In this document: piece by piece, positions 18,762 to 28,781 of the stretch
Layout: each line of letters begins with the position of its first letter
How positions within the stretch are numbered: position 1 is the stretch's first letter
Source: Limnobaculum eriocheiris
Lineage (GTDB): Bacteria > Pseudomonadota > Gammaproteobacteria > Enterobacterales > Enterobacteriaceae
DNA length: 64,000 bases
Assembly: GCF_021010575.1 (NCBI RefSeq)
Contig: NZ_JAJNAG010000017.1
Coordinates: forward strand, 1 to 64,000
Direction: 5' to 3'
Made by a program: the position numbers and the translations under genes
The notes under the pieces: generated by a model
Told to the model about the DNA's origin: nothing
Databases searched by the model: none
What the model saw: the letters and a program-made list of their open reading frames with translations, nothing else

Positions 18762-19175
18762 AGTATATTTCTCTTTCCTTAGGGTGTTTATGGTCTATAA
18801 AGTATTGACCAAATCCATATATTCAAAAAATTTATTTCAGTCAAAGCCCCGACACCCAAAAATCAAATGTCGCGGGGGATTGAAGAGCGATAATCATACT
18901 CGCCAGGGGATTTTATGAAAAGAAGATTTGCGTGTTTTTTGGTATAATTTCCCACTCTTTTCTGTAAAAACGATTAGCAGGTTAGGCAGGTGAGAATGGG
19001 TTAGTGGTGATAGTTAACAGTTACTGGCGTTTGTTAAATAATTTTTACCTGTTAATCCGTTAGCTGGCTTGCTATATGGATATGTGAAGAGTAGTATATA
19101 TCGGCTTATGCATTGGGTGGCTGAATTAGAGATCGGCGCCTGTTTTTATTTATATCTAAGAGTTGGAGTTCTATA
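18762..19175. promoter_or_regulatory. divergent region between BPSS1780-like gene and rpsO
   Basis: No gene is visible. A hairpin forms from CCCCGACA (18847-18854) and TGTCGCGGGG (18868-18877). A perfect TATAAT at 18943-18948 points toward rpsO, with only a weak -35 element upstream, and would give a leader of about 220 nt. rpsO therefore seems to have its own promoter, which it would need because truB no longer lies directly upstream. Confidence 0.45.
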
Positions 19176-19445
19176 ATGTCTCTAAGTGTTGAAACGAAAG
19201 CTAAAATTGTTGCTGAGTATGGTCGTGGCGCAAACGACAGTGGCTCACCAGAAGTTCAGGTAGCCCTGCTGACTGCACAAATTAACCACCTGCAAGGCCA
19301 TTTCTCCGAGCACAAAAAAGATCACCATAGTCGTCGTGGTCTGCTGCGTATGGTTTCTCAGCGTCGTAAGTTGCTGGACTATCTGAAGCGTAAAGACAGC
19401 TCACGCTATACTCAACTGATTGCCAGTCTGGGTCTGCGTCGCTAA
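19176..19445 (+). CDS. rpsO: 30S ribosomal protein S15
   Basis: S15 (89 aa, E. coli length) binds 16S rRNA helices 20-22 early in 30S assembly. [28 protein letters not shown] and [24 protein letters not shown] are diagnostic. GTTGGAGTTCTATA precedes the ATG. In E. coli S15 represses its own translation by trapping the ribosome on a leader pseudoknot; I did not try to fold the equivalent here. pnp follows after a terminator. Confidence 0.98.
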   Translation: MSLSVETKAKIVAEYGRGANDSGSPEVQVALLTAQINHLQGHFSEHKKDHHSRRGLLRMVSQRRKLLDYLKRKDSSRYTQLIASLGLRR

Positions 19446-19462
19446 GTCGATGAGTTTCAGGA

Positions 19463-19490
19463 GAAAGGGGCCAAATGTGGCCCCTTTCTT
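19463..19490 (+). terminator. rpsO terminator
   Basis: GAAAGGGGCCA and TGGCCCCTTTC pair perfectly around AATG and are followed by TTCT. Located 18 bp after the rpsO stop codon, it separates the abundant S15 mRNA from pnp, as in E. coli. Confidence 0.85.
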
Positions 19491-19558
19491 CTAGGATTAG
19501 AAGATAAATAGCAGTATTATAGAACGCTGGTTTTTGGGCCTTCTGGTGCAGAGGTTCG

Positions 19559-19640
19559 CGCGGCTAATGAAAGCGCTGATAATAATAGTGGTTATTCTTA
19601 TAACTAACGTATTATTAAATCAGAATTTTCATTAGTCGCG
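19559..19640 (+). promoter_or_regulatory. pnp leader stem, RNase III autoregulation site
   Basis: CGCGGCTAATGAAA (19559-19572) and TTTCATTAGTCGCG (19627-19640) pair along 14 positions with one G-U, and the stem continues inward with AT-rich pairing. This is the position and shape of the E. coli pnp leader duplex that RNase III cuts, after which PNPase degrades the stem and silences its own mRNA. Conservation of the arms suggests the same control here. Confidence 0.75.
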
Positions 19641-19721
19641 AGGATGCAGTTAGAAGAAAGTTAAAGTTAGTCCGTTGGAGCAAATGCTTGATGGACTCGT
19701 ATGAAAATAAAGGAAAATAGC

Positions 19722-21839
19722 TTGCTAAATCCGATTGTTCGTAAATTTAAGTATGGTCAGCATACCGTGACGTTAGAAACCGGTATGATGGCTCGTCAGG
19801 CAACGGCTGCTGTGATGGTAAACGTTGATGACACCGCAGTATTTGTTACCGTTGTTGGCGCGAAAAAAGCCAAAGAAGGTCAATCATTCTTTCCATTAAC
19901 CGTTAACTATCAAGAGCGTACTTACGCTGCGGGTCGTATTCCTGGTGGTTTTTTCCGTCGTGAAGGCCGTCCTAGCGAAGGTGAAACCTTAATCGCTCGT
20001 CTGATTGACCGTCCGATTCGTCCACTGTTCCCGGAAGGTTTCCTGAATGAAGTTCAGGTTATCGCGACCGTAGTTTCTGTTAACCCACAAGTTAGCCCGG
20101 ATATCGTGACAATGATTGGTACTTCAGCAGCATTAGTACTGTCAGGCATTCCATTCAATGGTCCGATTGGTGCGGCACGTGTCGGCTATATCAACGATCA
20201 GTACGTTCTGAACCCAACTACCGATGAGCTGAAAGAGAGCCGTCTGGATCTGGTTGTGGCAGGTACTCAAAGCGCAGTACTGATGGTTGAATCTGAAGCC
20301 GCATTACTGAGCGAAGAGCAGATGCTGGGTGCAGTAATGTTTGGTCATGAGCAACAACAAGTTGTCATTGATAACATCAACGCACTGGCAGCAGAAGCAG
20401 GTAAAGCTAAGTGGGAATGGCAGGCACCTGAAACTAATCAGGCGCTGTATGCTCAGGTTGAGGCGTTAGCTTCCGCTCGCTTAGGTGATGCTTACCGTAT
20501 TACTGATAAACAAGAGCGTTATGCTCAAATCGATGTGATTAAAGCTGACGTATTGGCTGCCCTGTTAGAACAGAATGCAGACTTAAACCAAAGCGAAATC
20601 GGCGATATGCTGGGTAGCATCGAGAAAAACGTAGTTCGTAGTCGCGTATTACGCGGTGAACCACGTATCGATGGTCGTGAAAAAGATATGATTCGTGGTC
20701 TGGATGTACGTACTGGCGTATTACCACGTACTCATGGTTCAGCGCTGTTCACCCGTGGTGAAACTCAGGCACTGGTTGTGGCAACGCTGGGTACTGCCCG
20801 TGATGCACAAAACATTGATGAGCTGACCGGTGAGCGTACTGACAGCTTCCTGTTCCACTATAACTTCCCTCCGTACTCTGTAGGTGAAACCGGCATGGTT
20901 GGTTCACCAAAGCGTCGTGAGATTGGTCATGGTCGTCTGGCAAAACGCGGCGTATTAGCGGTAATGCCTGACCAGACTGAATTCCCATATACCGTTCGTG
21001 TAGTATCAGAAATTACTGAATCTAACGGTTCATCTTCAATGGCTTCTGTTTGTGGTGCTTCATTAGCACTGATGGACGCAGGTGTGCCAATTAAAGCCGC
21101 CGTTGCGGGTATCGCAATGGGTCTGGTGAAAGATGACGAAAACTTTGTTGTTCTGTCAGATATTCTGGGTGACGAAGATCACCTGGGCGATATGGACTTT
21201 AAAGTAGCCGGTAGCCGTGAAGGTATCTCTGCGTTGCAGATGGATATTAAAATTGAAGGTATTACCCGTGAGATCATGAAAGTGGCTCTGAATCAGGCTA
21301 AAGGTGCTCGTCTGCACATTCTTGGCGTGATGGAACAGGCTATTTCTGCACCACGCGGTGATATTTCTGAATTTGCTCCACGTATTCACACCATCAAGAT
21401 TAATCCTGAGAAAATCAAGGATGTCATCGGTAAAGGTGGTGCGGTAATTCGTGCGTTGACTGAAGAAACCGGTACAACTATCGAAATCGAAGATGACGGC
21501 ACAGTGAAGATTGCTGCAGTTGACGGTGATAAAGCGAAACACGCTATTCGCCGCATTGAAGAGATCACCGCTGACGTTGAAGTTAACCGCGTTTATTCCG
21601 GTAAGGTTACTCGCATTGTTGACTTTGGTGCTTTCGTTTCCATCGTTGGTGGCAAAGAAGGCCTGGTACATATTTCTCAAATCGCCGATAAGCGCGTAGA
21701 GAAAGTATCAGACTACCTGCAAATGGGTCAGGAAGTTCAGGTAAAGGTGATGGAAGTTGATCGTCAGGGTCGTATTCGCTTAAGCATTAAAGAAGCGACT
21801 GCGCCTGCTCAGGACGTTCCAGCAGCATCTGAAGAATAA
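19722..21839 (+). CDS. pnp: polynucleotide phosphorylase (PNPase)
   Basis: PNPase degrades RNA 3' to 5' by phosphorolysis as a trimer and joins the RNase E degradosome. The frame contains two RNase PH domains (about 1-215 and 310-550), a KH domain ([21 protein letters not shown]) and an S1 domain ([20 protein letters not shown]). I chose the TTG at 19722 (705 aa): the sequence then begins LLNPIVRKF like E. coli PNPase, which also starts with TTG, and AAGGAAAATAGC is correctly spaced. The ATG at 19701 has no good ribosome site. nlpI, the next gene, encodes a lipoprotein. Confidence 0.96.
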   Translation: MLNPIVRKFKYGQHTVTLETGMMARQATAAVMVNVDDTAVFVTVVGAKKAKEGQSFFPLTVNYQERTYAAGRIPGGFFRREGRPSEGETLIARLIDRPIRPLFPEGFLNEVQVIATVVSVNPQVSPDIVTMIGTSAALVLSGIPFNGPIGAARVGYINDQYVLNPTTDELKESRLDLVVAGTQSAVLMVESEAALLSEEQMLGAVMFGHEQQQVVIDNINALAAEAGKAKWEWQAPETNQALYAQVEALASARLGDAYRITDKQERYAQIDVIKADVLAALLEQNADLNQSEIGDMLGSIEKNVVRSRVLRGEPRIDGREKDMIRGLDVRTGVLPRTHGSALFTRGETQALVVATLGTARDAQNIDELTGERTDSFLFHYNFPPYSVGETGMVGSPKRREIGHGRLAKRGVLAVMPDQTEFPYTVRVVSEITESNGSSSMASVCGASLALMDAGVPIKAAVAGIAMGLVKDDENFVVLSDILGDEDHLGDMDFKVAGSREGISALQMDIKIEGITREIMKVALNQAKGARLHILGVMEQAISAPRGDISEFAPRIHTIKINPEKIKDVIGKGGAVIRALTEETGTTIEIEDDGTVKIAAVDGDKAKHAIRRIEEITADVEVNRVYSGKVTRIVDFGAFVSIVGGKEGLVHISQIADKRVEKVSDYLQMGQEVQVKVMEVDRQGRIRLSIKEATAPAQDVPAASEE

Positions 21840-21869
21840 CGGTAATATTTATTATTGCTGTAATTAATT

Positions 21870-21909
21870 ACATGGTGTCTTGTTGTTGTATAATGGCAAG
21901 TCACCATGT
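21870..21909 (+). repeat. stem-loop between pnp and nlpI
   Basis: ACATGGTGTCTTG (21870-21882) pairs with CAAGTCACCATGT (21897-21909) with one mismatch. No U-tract follows, so it is probably an RNA 3'-end or stabilising structure rather than an intrinsic terminator. Confidence 0.5.
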
Positions 21910-21990
21910 GTATGACTGGGACAGGGAGTTCTTGTGTAAAAGCAAGTGGATGGTAGGATACCTATCCCATGTTTGTCTCCGGGAGTTGAA

Positions 21991-22878
21991 ATGAAGCCTA
22001 TTTTGCGCTGGTGCTACATTATTGCAACAGCCATTCTGTTAACAGGATGTAGCAGCCTTGAAGGGCGTAAATATGGCGTTTTGGCAATTCCATTGCAGCC
22101 AACGCTGCAACAGGAAGTGATGCTGGCACGTATGGAACAAATCCTTGCGAGTCAGGTCTTATCAGGTGATGAGAGAGCGCAGCTATTGTATGAGCGTGGC
22201 GTATTGTTCGACAGCCTTGGGCTGCGGGCATTAGCACGTAATGACTTTTCGCAAGCGTTAATGATTCGCCCTGATATTCCAGAGGCATTCAATTATTTAG
22301 GAATATATCTGACGCAGGGCGGCAACTTTGATGCTGCTTATGATGCGTTTGATTCTGTATTAGAGCTTGATCCAACTTATAACTACGCGCGTTTAAACCG
22401 AGGGATCGCCCTGTATTATGGCGGTCGCTACATTTTAGCGCAGGATGATCTGCTGGCGTTTTATCATGACGACCCTAACGATCCTTTCCGATCTCTGTGG
22501 CTGTATTTAGCTGAAAAAGAGATTGATTCAGGTAAAGCATTGAAGGCTCTTGGAGAGCGTTATGCTAAAGCTGAACGAGGAGAGTGGGGCTGGAATATTG
22601 TGGAGTTCTACCTGGGTAACATTAGCGAAAAAACGCTGGTGGGCCGTTTACAGGCAGAAGCAACGGATAACACTTCGCTCGCTGAGCATCTCAGTGAAAC
22701 TGACTTCTATTTAGGTAAACATTACCTGAGTCTGGGGGACAAGAACACCGCCGTGGCGTTGTTCAAACTGACGGTTGCCAATAATGTACATAACTTTGTT
22801 GAGCACCGCTATGCACTGTTGGAATTAGCCTTGTTCGGGCTAGAGCAAGACGACCTATCAGAATCGGATAAAAAATAG
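21991..22878 (+). CDS. nlpI: lipoprotein NlpI
   Basis: NlpI (295 aa, E. coli 294) is an outer-membrane lipoprotein with tetratricopeptide repeats. It brings the protease Prc to peptidoglycan endopeptidases such as MepS and scaffolds wall-synthesis complexes. A lipoprotein signal ends in LLTGC with the acylated Cys at residue 20. TPR segments such as [25 protein letters not shown] cover about residues 60-170. The ATG at 21991 has GGGAGTTGAA upstream, and a longer frame from 21946 would bury the signal peptide. Order pnp-nlpI-deaD as in E. coli. Confidence 0.95.
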   Translation: MKPILRWCYIIATAILLTGCSSLEGRKYGVLAIPLQPTLQQEVMLARMEQILASQVLSGDERAQLLYERGVLFDSLGLRALARNDFSQALMIRPDIPEAFNYLGIYLTQGGNFDAAYDAFDSVLELDPTYNYARLNRGIALYYGGRYILAQDDLLAFYHDDPNDPFRSLWLYLAEKEIDSGKALKALGERYAKAERGEWGWNIVEFYLGNISEKTLVGRLQAEATDNTSLAEHLSETDFYLGKHYLSLGDKNTAVALFKLTVANNVHNFVEHRYALLELALFGLEQDDLSESDKK

Positions 22879-22979
22879 ACTGACGATTAAGTCAAAGCGG
22901 CCTTGCGTGTCCTGGTGACAAACGAGGGCGGTTTTTCTGTTCGTTTTTTAATCTAATTTGAGCTGGTTCACACTTTTAA

Positions 22980-23057
22980 ATGAAAATGACTGAGTATTTT
23001 CTCAATAAGGTATGTAGACTGGCCGCCATTTTTAGTGAGGCACGTGTACATGTCTGA
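22980..23057 (+). CDS. yrbN: small protein YrbN, overlapping deaD
   Basis: A 25-codon frame that begins MKMTEYF and contains [10 protein letters not shown]. This matches the CRLAAI..EA core of E. coli YrbN (26 aa), which is also encoded between nlpI and deaD. Its last 8 bases overlap the deaD start region (deaD ATG at 23050, yrbN TGA at 23055-23057), so ribosomes finishing yrbN could re-initiate on deaD. The conserved position and peptide core argue that it is real. The role is probably coupling or leader control of the cold-shock gene deaD. Confidence 0.75.
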   Translation: MKMTEYFLNKVCRLAAIFSEARVHV

Positions 23058-24939
23058 GATAGAAACCTCTTTTGCTGATTTAGGCTTATCAGCACCTTTA
23101 TTAAAAGCATTGACCGATATGGGATATGAAAAACCATCCCCGATTCAGTCGGCTTGTATTCCACACCTGCTGGAGGGTCGCGATGTATTAGGCATGGCGC
23201 AAACCGGTAGCGGTAAAACAGCGGCATTTGCATTGCCGTTTCTTAACAATATTCAAGCTGATATGGCCTGCCCGCAGGTTCTGGTATTGGCTCCAACCCG
23301 CGAATTAGCAGTTCAGGTGGCGGAAGCCTGTACTGAATATGCTAAAAATATGTCGGGTGTTCGCGTTGTTGCTCTGTACGGCGGTCAGCGTTATGACGTT
23401 CAGCTACGTGCTTTACGTCAGGGCCCACAAATTGTAGTGGGAACCCCGGGCCGTCTGTTAGATCACCTGAAACGCGGTACATTAGATTTATCTAAACTGA
23501 AAGGTTTAGTGCTGGATGAAGCAGATGAAATGTTACGTATGGGCTTCATCGAAGACGTTGAAACTATCATGGCGCAGATCCCGGCTGAACATCAGACCGC
23601 ACTGTTCTCTGCAACCATGCCGGAAGCGATTCGTCGTATTACCCGTCGTTTCATGAAAGATCCGCAGGAAGTTCGCATTCAGTCAAGCGTTGTGAATACG
23701 CCGGATATCAGCCAGAGCTACTGGACGGTATACGGTATGCGTAAAAACGAAGCGCTGGTTCGTTTCCTGGAAGCGGAAGATTTTGATGCGGCAATTATCT
23801 TTGTTCGTACCAAAAATGCCACGCTGGAAGTTGCTGAAGCATTAGAGCGTAGTGGCTATAACAGCGCCGCGTTAAACGGTGATATGAATCAGGCTCTGCG
23901 TGAGCAAACTCTGGAGCGCCTGAAAAATGGTCGTCTGGATATTCTGATTGCGACTGACGTCGCTGCTCGTGGTCTGGACGTTGAACGTATCAGCCTGGTA
24001 GTAAACTATGATATCCCTATGGATTCAGAATCTTACGTTCACCGTATCGGTCGTACCGGTCGTGCGGGTCGTGCTGGCCGCGCATTACTGTTCGTAGAGA
24101 ACCGTGAACGTCGCTTACTGCGTAACATTGAACGCACAATGAGAATTACTATTCCTGAAGTTGATCTGCCTTCAGGTGAACTGTTAAGCAAACGCCGTTT
24201 AGAGAAGTTCGCTACTCGCGTTAGCCAGCAACTGGAAAGCAGCGATTTGGATCAATACCGTGCGCTGTTGGCTAAATTACAGCCAGCAGAAGAGCAGGAT
24301 ATTGAAACACTGGCCGCGGCATTGCTGAAGATGGCGCAGGGTGAACGCCCATTAATTCTGCCACCGGATGTACCAGTTGATCGTCGTCCTCGTCGTGAAA
24401 TGCGCGATCGTGACGATCGTGGTAGCAACGATCGCTTTGGTCGTCGTGAACGTGATAATAGCCGTGAAGCTCCACCGCGTCGCGAACGTCGTGACGTTGG
24501 TGAAATGGATATGTATCGTATTGAAGTGGGTCGTGACGATGGTGTTGAAGTTCGCCATATCGTTGGTGCTATTGCTAACGAAGGGGATATCAGCAGCCGT
24601 TACATTGGTAACATTAAATTGTACGCCACTCATTCAACTATCGAGTTGCCAAAAGGTATGCCTGGAGAGCTGTTACAGCACTTCACTAAGACGCGCGTAT
24701 TGAATAAACCATTAAATATGCAGCTGATGGGTGATGCACCTGCCAGTGAACCTCGTCGCAGTGGCGGTGGTCGTCGTGATGGTGCTCCTGCTGCGGGTGG
24801 TGAGCGTCGTTCCTCTGGCAATGGTGGTGGAGCGGGTCGTGGTCGTGATGGTCAGTCTCGTGGCCCACGTCGTGAATCTGGCAGCCGCGAAGGCGGCAAT
24901 AGCGCCCCACGTCGCCGCTCATACTCTGGTAATGAATAA
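23050..24939 (+). CDS. deaD: cold-shock DEAD-box RNA helicase DeaD (CsdA)
   Basis: ATP-dependent RNA helicase of 629 aa, used in ribosome biogenesis and mRNA decay at low temperature. Motifs in order: Q motif ([17 protein letters not shown]), [35 protein letters not shown] DbpA-like RNA-binding domain lies around 480-560 ([21 protein letters not shown]), and the tail is Arg/Gly-rich. The start MSEIETSF at 23050 has GTGAGG upstream, and the gene is translationally linked to yrbN. The long nlpI-deaD gap is consistent with a cold-regulated leader. Confidence 0.96.
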   Translation: MSEIETSFADLGLSAPLLKALTDMGYEKPSPIQSACIPHLLEGRDVLGMAQTGSGKTAAFALPFLNNIQADMACPQVLVLAPTRELAVQVAEACTEYAKNMSGVRVVALYGGQRYDVQLRALRQGPQIVVGTPGRLLDHLKRGTLDLSKLKGLVLDEADEMLRMGFIEDVETIMAQIPAEHQTALFSATMPEAIRRITRRFMKDPQEVRIQSSVVNTPDISQSYWTVYGMRKNEALVRFLEAEDFDAAIIFVRTKNATLEVAEALERSGYNSAALNGDMNQALREQTLERLKNGRLDILIATDVAARGLDVERISLVVNYDIPMDSESYVHRIGRTGRAGRAGRALLFVENRERRLLRNIERTMRITIPEVDLPSGELLSKRRLEKFATRVSQQLESSDLDQYRALLAKLQPAEEQDIETLAAALLKMAQGERPLILPPDVPVDRRPRREMRDRDDRGSNDRFGRRERDNSREAPPRRERRDVGEMDMYRIEVGRDDGVEVRHIVGAIANEGDISSRYIGNIKLYATHSTIELPKGMPGELLQHFTKTRVLNKPLNMQLMGDAPASEPRRSGGGRRDGAPAAGGERRSSGNGGGAGRGRDGQSRGPRRESGSREGGNSAPRRRSYSGNE

Positions 24940-24993
24940 GATGTAAGGAATATGGGTAAAGGTTTGTAAGCCATTATTCATTAATAATTACAT

Positions 24994-25033
24994 AAAAAGC
25001 ACCTGTAATGGACTCTCATCAGGTGCTTTTTTT
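24994..25033 (+). terminator. deaD terminator
   Basis: AAAAAGCACCT and AGGTGCTTTTTTT pair over 11 positions around a 16-nt loop and end in a seven-T run. Strong intrinsic terminator about 55 bp after deaD; the A-rich left arm may let it work in both directions. Confidence 0.85.
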
Positions 25034-25168
25034 ATTGTGCTATTATATAAATAGGAGCAATCACCTATTGCTATTATTAATGGATTTAATCTGATATTAA
25101 ACAGACCTCGCCTGTAATGAGGTAAGAGGTTTTATTTAGTTTATTTTCAATTTACGGATAATTAACAC

Positions 25169-25927
25169 ATGAGCATCGCAAAAAATATTTTACCTATCCC
25201 TGCATTACCTATTATTCAAAGCACTATTATGGCATCGGCTCCAACTTTCTCGGGTGGCCGCCATGATGGGCACATGAATATATTATGTGCATTAGTTCGT
25301 GGTGAAAAAACAACAGAAGAAGTGGCTAATTACTTAAAAGATAATGTCATTGATACAGCTAATGATAAGGCATTCTCTCTATTTGTTGGTGAGCGCCGTG
25401 CCGAGCAAGATGCGGCATGTGCTGCTTATATCGCATCTACAGTGTTAATTCCGCCTAATTTTGCTGAGTTTCTGGAGCCTGCAGCAAATAAAAGCGAAGC
25501 TAATAAAGATGATAAGCAAGAGTTCTCGGTTAATCAGGAACGCCTGAATGCATCATTAACGACCAAGCTGGCCGTCGCCTTAGCTAACGTCGATGTCTTT
25601 GCTCTTATTGCCAGAATATTACCGGAAAACCTGACGGTTGAAGGTTATCGTACAGAGATCGCTCGTCTGTTTGGACAATTGGCTCCTGTCTATATGGAAC
25701 GCGTCCAGGCTTATTTTCATAAGGGTCTGCAATTCAATTTGCTACAAATGCAAAATGACCAGTTCGCCTTTACCAGCTCAAATGGCTATTTGTTCAACTA
25801 TGATATTCAAGGCCTGAGTCTGCTGTTGGGTGGAATTAACTGGTATGGTCGCGGTCAGCTAATGGGTCAGGAGCACTTCCTGAATGTGGATTATTTCACA
25901 CCAAAAGTCGCTGAATTACTGGAATAA
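25169..25927 (+). CDS. uncharacterised 252-aa protein
   Basis: I do not recognise this protein. It has no signal peptide or obvious membrane helix; the N-terminus is moderately hydrophobic (IPALPIIQSTIMASAP). A charged low-complexity hinge (about 108-118, NKSEANKDDKQE) divides an N-terminal half from a C-terminal half that ends with aromatic and Gly-rich stretches (LLLGGINWYGRGQLMGQEHF). Several Cys-poor alpha-helical stretches are likely. It stands alone between two strong terminators (24994-25033 and 25954-25977), so it is a monocistronic unit with its own promoter in 25035-25168. Codon use resembles its neighbours. The ribosome site is weak. Confidence 0.8.
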   Translation: MSIAKNILPIPALPIIQSTIMASAPTFSGGRHDGHMNILCALVRGEKTTEEVANYLKDNVIDTANDKAFSLFVGERRAEQDAACAAYIASTVLIPPNFAEFLEPAANKSEANKDDKQEFSVNQERLNASLTTKLAVALANVDVFALIARILPENLTVEGYRTEIARLFGQLAPVYMERVQAYFHKGLQFNLLQMQNDQFAFTSSNGYLFNYDIQGLSLLLGGINWYGRGQLMGQEHFLNVDYFTPKVAELLE

Positions 25928-25953
25928 TTTCTCCGGTAAAATCTGCAATAAAG

Positions 25954-25977
25954 AAACGGCTTTTGTGCCGTTTTTTT
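25954..25977 (+). terminator. terminator of the 252-aa gene
   Basis: AAACGGC and GCCGTTT enclose TTTTGT and run into a seven-T tract, 27 bp after the stop codon. The 250 bp to its right, before yedE, hold no gene or clear motif that I can name. Confidence 0.85.
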
Positions 25978-26225
25978 ATTGCCAATAACTTTGTGTAGTC
26001 ACAAAAAAATATCACAGTTTTTTTACATGTTATTGGGTAAAATAGCGCTGCTCTGATGCTGACAGCTCAGGGCGTGCTCGTTACTTAATACTGCAATACA
26101 TCAATTCTTATCTTGTTTGTCGCCGTCTGGCTGGCAAGTGCTGATACTGTTCCTGATTAAGATTGATTTATCACTATTGAGAACAATTATTTATTTAAAA
26201 TAATTTTTTCAAGGATAAGAGATCT

Positions 26226-27449
26226 ATGCGTTGGCAAGATTTTAAAGCCCGGTATCTGATAAAGTTCTGGGCACCCCTTCCCGCCGTTATTGCTGCGGGT
26301 ATTCTTTCGACTTACTACTTTGGTTTAACCGGTACTTTCTGGGCTGTTACTGGCGAATTTACTCGCTGGGGCGGTCATATTGCCCAACTATTAGGTGCCG
26401 ACCCTCAACACTGGGGTTATTTTAAGGTGATTGGCCTTGAAGGAACACCGTTGGACAGGGTTGATGGCATGATGATTATTGGTATGTTTGGTGGCTGTAT
26501 TGCCGCTGCACTATGGGCCAATAATATTAAGCTACGTTTACCCCAGCACCGCATTCGTATTTTTCAAGCGATACTGGGCGGAATCATTGCCGGTTTTGGT
26601 GCTCGTTTAGCGATGGGCTGTAACCTGGCTGCCTTCTTTACCGGTATTCCTCAGTTTTCATTGCACGCCTGGTTTTTCGCACTGGCCACTGCGGTGGGTT
26701 CTTACTTCGGTGCCCGTTTTACCCTGTTGCCGATATTTCGCATCCCGGTCAAATTGCAAAAGGTCAGTGCCGCTTCGCCGCTTACTCAAAAACCGACACA
26801 GGCACGTCGCCGGTTTCGCATTGGCATGATTATCTTTTTGCTGATGGTTATCTGGGGAATGGTAGAGATTACCAGCAGTCCTAAGCTGGGAATTGCAATG
26901 TTGTTTGGCCTGGGATTTGGCTTGCTGATTGAACGGGCTCAAATCTGCTTTACATCGGCTTTTCGCGATCTGTGGATCACCGGACGCACCCATATGGCAA
27001 AAGCCATTATTATCGGGATGGCGGTGAGTGCTATTGGCATTTTCAGCTATGTACAGATGGGGGCCCATCCTAAAATTATGTGGGCCGGGCCAAATGCGGT
27101 ATTGGGTGGCTTACTGTTTGGCTTTGGTATCGTTCTGGCCGGTGGTTGTGAAACTGGCTGGATGTATCGTGCCGTTGAAGGGCAGATTCACTACTGGTGG
27201 GTAGGTATAGGTAACGTGATTGGCGCAACTATTCTGGCCTACTATTGGGATGATATTGCCCCGGCGCTGGCAACCAATTATGACAAGGTAAATCTGCTTG
27301 ATACTTTTGGTCCTTATGGTGGTCTGTTAGTTACCTATATTCTGCTGGGGTTAGCTTTTGCCGCCATGTTGTGGTGGGAGAAGCGATTCTTTGCCAAAAA
27401 GAGTACCCAAAGCGCTATTTCTCTTGAGACTAATAAGGAGCTGGCATGA
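26226..27449 (+). CDS. yedE: YedE membrane transporter (selenium/sulfur-linked, FdhT)
   Basis: Integral membrane protein of 407 aa from the YeeE/YedE family, whose TsuA members carry thiosulfate; YedE itself is tied to selenium and formate dehydrogenase function in E. coli. The sequence is close to E. coli YedE throughout (IKFWAPLPAVIAAGILSTYYFGLTG; GFGARLAMGCNLAAFFTGIPQFSLHAW; GGCETGWMYRAVEG). The conserved cysteines in MGCN and GGCETG are the likely sulfur-handling residues. Ten or so hydrophobic helices. It overlaps yedF by 4 bp (ATGA), and the paired proteins probably work together. Substrate not certain. Confidence 0.93.
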   Translation: MRWQDFKARYLIKFWAPLPAVIAAGILSTYYFGLTGTFWAVTGEFTRWGGHIAQLLGADPQHWGYFKVIGLEGTPLDRVDGMMIIGMFGGCIAAALWANNIKLRLPQHRIRIFQAILGGIIAGFGARLAMGCNLAAFFTGIPQFSLHAWFFALATAVGSYFGARFTLLPIFRIPVKLQKVSAASPLTQKPTQARRRFRIGMIIFLLMVIWGMVEITSSPKLGIAMLFGLGFGLLIERAQICFTSAFRDLWITGRTHMAKAIIIGMAVSAIGIFSYVQMGAHPKIMWAGPNAVLGGLLFGFGIVLAGGCETGWMYRAVEGQIHYWWVGIGNVIGATILAYYWDDIAPALATNYDKVNLLDTFGPYGGLLVTYILLGLAFAAMLWWEKRFFAKKSTQSAISLETNKELA

Positions 27450-27691
27450 GTGACGAAAAGCAAAATATCGTTCCGGATTACCGTTTAGATATGGTAGGGG
27501 AGCCTTGCCCTTATCCCGCCGTAGCGACGCTGGAGGCGATGCCTCAACTGAAGTCAGGGGAAATACTGGAAGTGATCAGCGATTGTCCGCAGTCGATTAA
27601 CAATATCCCTCTTGATGCCAAAAATCATGGCTATGAGGTATTGGATATTCAACAAGATGGCCCGACTATTCGCTATCTGATTAGAAAATAA
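27446..27691 (+). CDS. yedF: YedF, TusA-like sulfur-carrier protein
   Basis: Protein of 81 aa with the TusA/SirA fold. The invariant CPxP motif (CPYP) puts the reactive Cys at residue 21, preceded by LDMVGEP. It is very close to E. coli YedF, including CPQSINNIP and the C-terminal DIQQDGPTIRYLI. YedF-type proteins are thought to carry persulfide or selenide in partnership with YedE. Translation is coupled to yedE through the ATGA overlap, and a terminator follows. Confidence 0.94.
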   Translation: MSDEKQNIVPDYRLDMVGEPCPYPAVATLEAMPQLKSGEILEVISDCPQSINNIPLDAKNHGYEVLDIQQDGPTIRYLIRK

Positions 27692-27699
27692 TAAGAAAT

Positions 27700-27734
27700 A
27701 ACGGGGCAATGATGAGTTCTCACATTGCCCCGTT
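27700..27734. terminator. bidirectional terminator between yedF and the dehydrogenase gene
   Basis: AACGGGGCAATG and CATTGCCCCGTT form a perfect 12-bp stem around an 11-nt loop between two convergent genes. Neither flank has a long T-run (TTAATATG on the right, TTATTTC on the left), but the stem is strong and the location is right. Confidence 0.65.
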
Positions 27735-27746
27735 AATATGTCAGGC

Positions 27747-28703
27747 TTAATTCACTACGTTTTGTAGCTTCCCGGCGATGAAATGCTTCAGGTTATTGAC
27801 CGTAATTTCCATCAGGCGCAGGCGCGCTTCTTTAGGAGCCCAGGCAATATGCGGGGTAATAATACAGTTGCGGGCGTTGAGCAGCGGGTTATTTTCTGAC
27901 GGTGGTTCGACGGACAGAACATCCAGCCCGGCACCGGCAATTTTTCCACTGTTTAGCGCATCCGCCAAATCTTGCTCAACGATTAATCCACCGCGGGAAG
28001 TATTCAGCAGCATCACGCCATTTTTCATTTTGGCAATATTGCTTTGATTAATCAGGCCGGTGTTTTGCTCGGTTAGCGGACAGTGCAAACTGATCGCATC
28101 TGATTCTGCCAGCAGCTGATCTAACGTGACGACGCGTAAATTAGGTTGTTCAATGCTTTTTTTCTGGCTTGGGGTATACACCAGAACTTCCATACCCATA
28201 GCCAGCGCTATTTTGGCAAAGGCAGAACCAATTTGACCGTAGCCAATCAGGCCCAATTTTTTACCCATTAGCTCAATAAGCGGTGAGTGCCAGTAGCAAA
28301 AATCGATGCTTTTCGGCCAGCCACCGGAGCGAGCATCGCTGCTGTGTTCACCAACGTGGTGGCACAGTTCCAGCAATAGCGCGGTACTTAACTGAGCAAC
28401 GGCCATGGTGCTGTAACTGGGTACATTACATACCGGAATATCTCTCTGGCGGGCTGCTTTAATGTCAACAATGTTATAACCGGTCGCCAATACGCCAATC
28501 ATTTTAATTGAGCGACATTGCTCAATGGTTTGCTGGCTAATCGGTGTTTTATTGGTTAATACAATGTCGGCATTGCCAATTCGTTCGACAATAAGTTCTG
28601 CCGGAGTGCGATCGTAAACGGTTAACTGACCCAGTTGTTCAATCTCAGTCCAGGAAATATCGCCCGGATTAAGGGTGTGACCATCTAAGATAACTATTTT
28701 CAT
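27747..28703 (-). CDS. D-2-hydroxyacid dehydrogenase (hydroxypyruvate/glycerate type)
   Basis: NAD(P)-dependent dehydrogenase of 318 aa. The Rossmann motif LIGYGQIG lies near residues 152-160. The catalytic triad is recognisable as Arg in NTSRGG, Glu in SVEPP and His in ITPHIAW. It resembles glycerate/hydroxypyruvate dehydrogenases (HprA-like) more than lactate or phosphoglycerate dehydrogenases, and it lacks the ACT domain of SerA. Exact substrate is unclear. It stands alone on the minus strand with GGTGAATT before the ATG, convergent with yedF. Confidence 0.88.
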   Translation of the reverse strand: MKIVILDGHTLNPGDISWTEIEQLGQLTVYDRTPAELIVERIGNADIVLTNKTPISQQTIEQCRSIKMIGVLATGYNIVDIKAARQRDIPVCNVPSYSTMAVAQLSTALLLELCHHVGEHSSDARSGGWPKSIDFCYWHSPLIELMGKKLGLIGYGQIGSAFAKIALAMGMEVLVYTPSQKKSIEQPNLRVVTLDQLLAESDAISLHCPLTEQNTGLINQSNIAKMKNGVMLLNTSRGGLIVEQDLADALNSGKIAGAGLDVLSVEPPSENNPLLNARNCIITPHIAWAPKEARLRLMEITVNNLKHFIAGKLQNVVN

Positions 28704-28781
28704 AATTCACCAGAACGTCCATTAATGTAAAAAGTGATGATAATGTTTGCTCCCATGGCTGATTATCCACATTTTTGGCCG

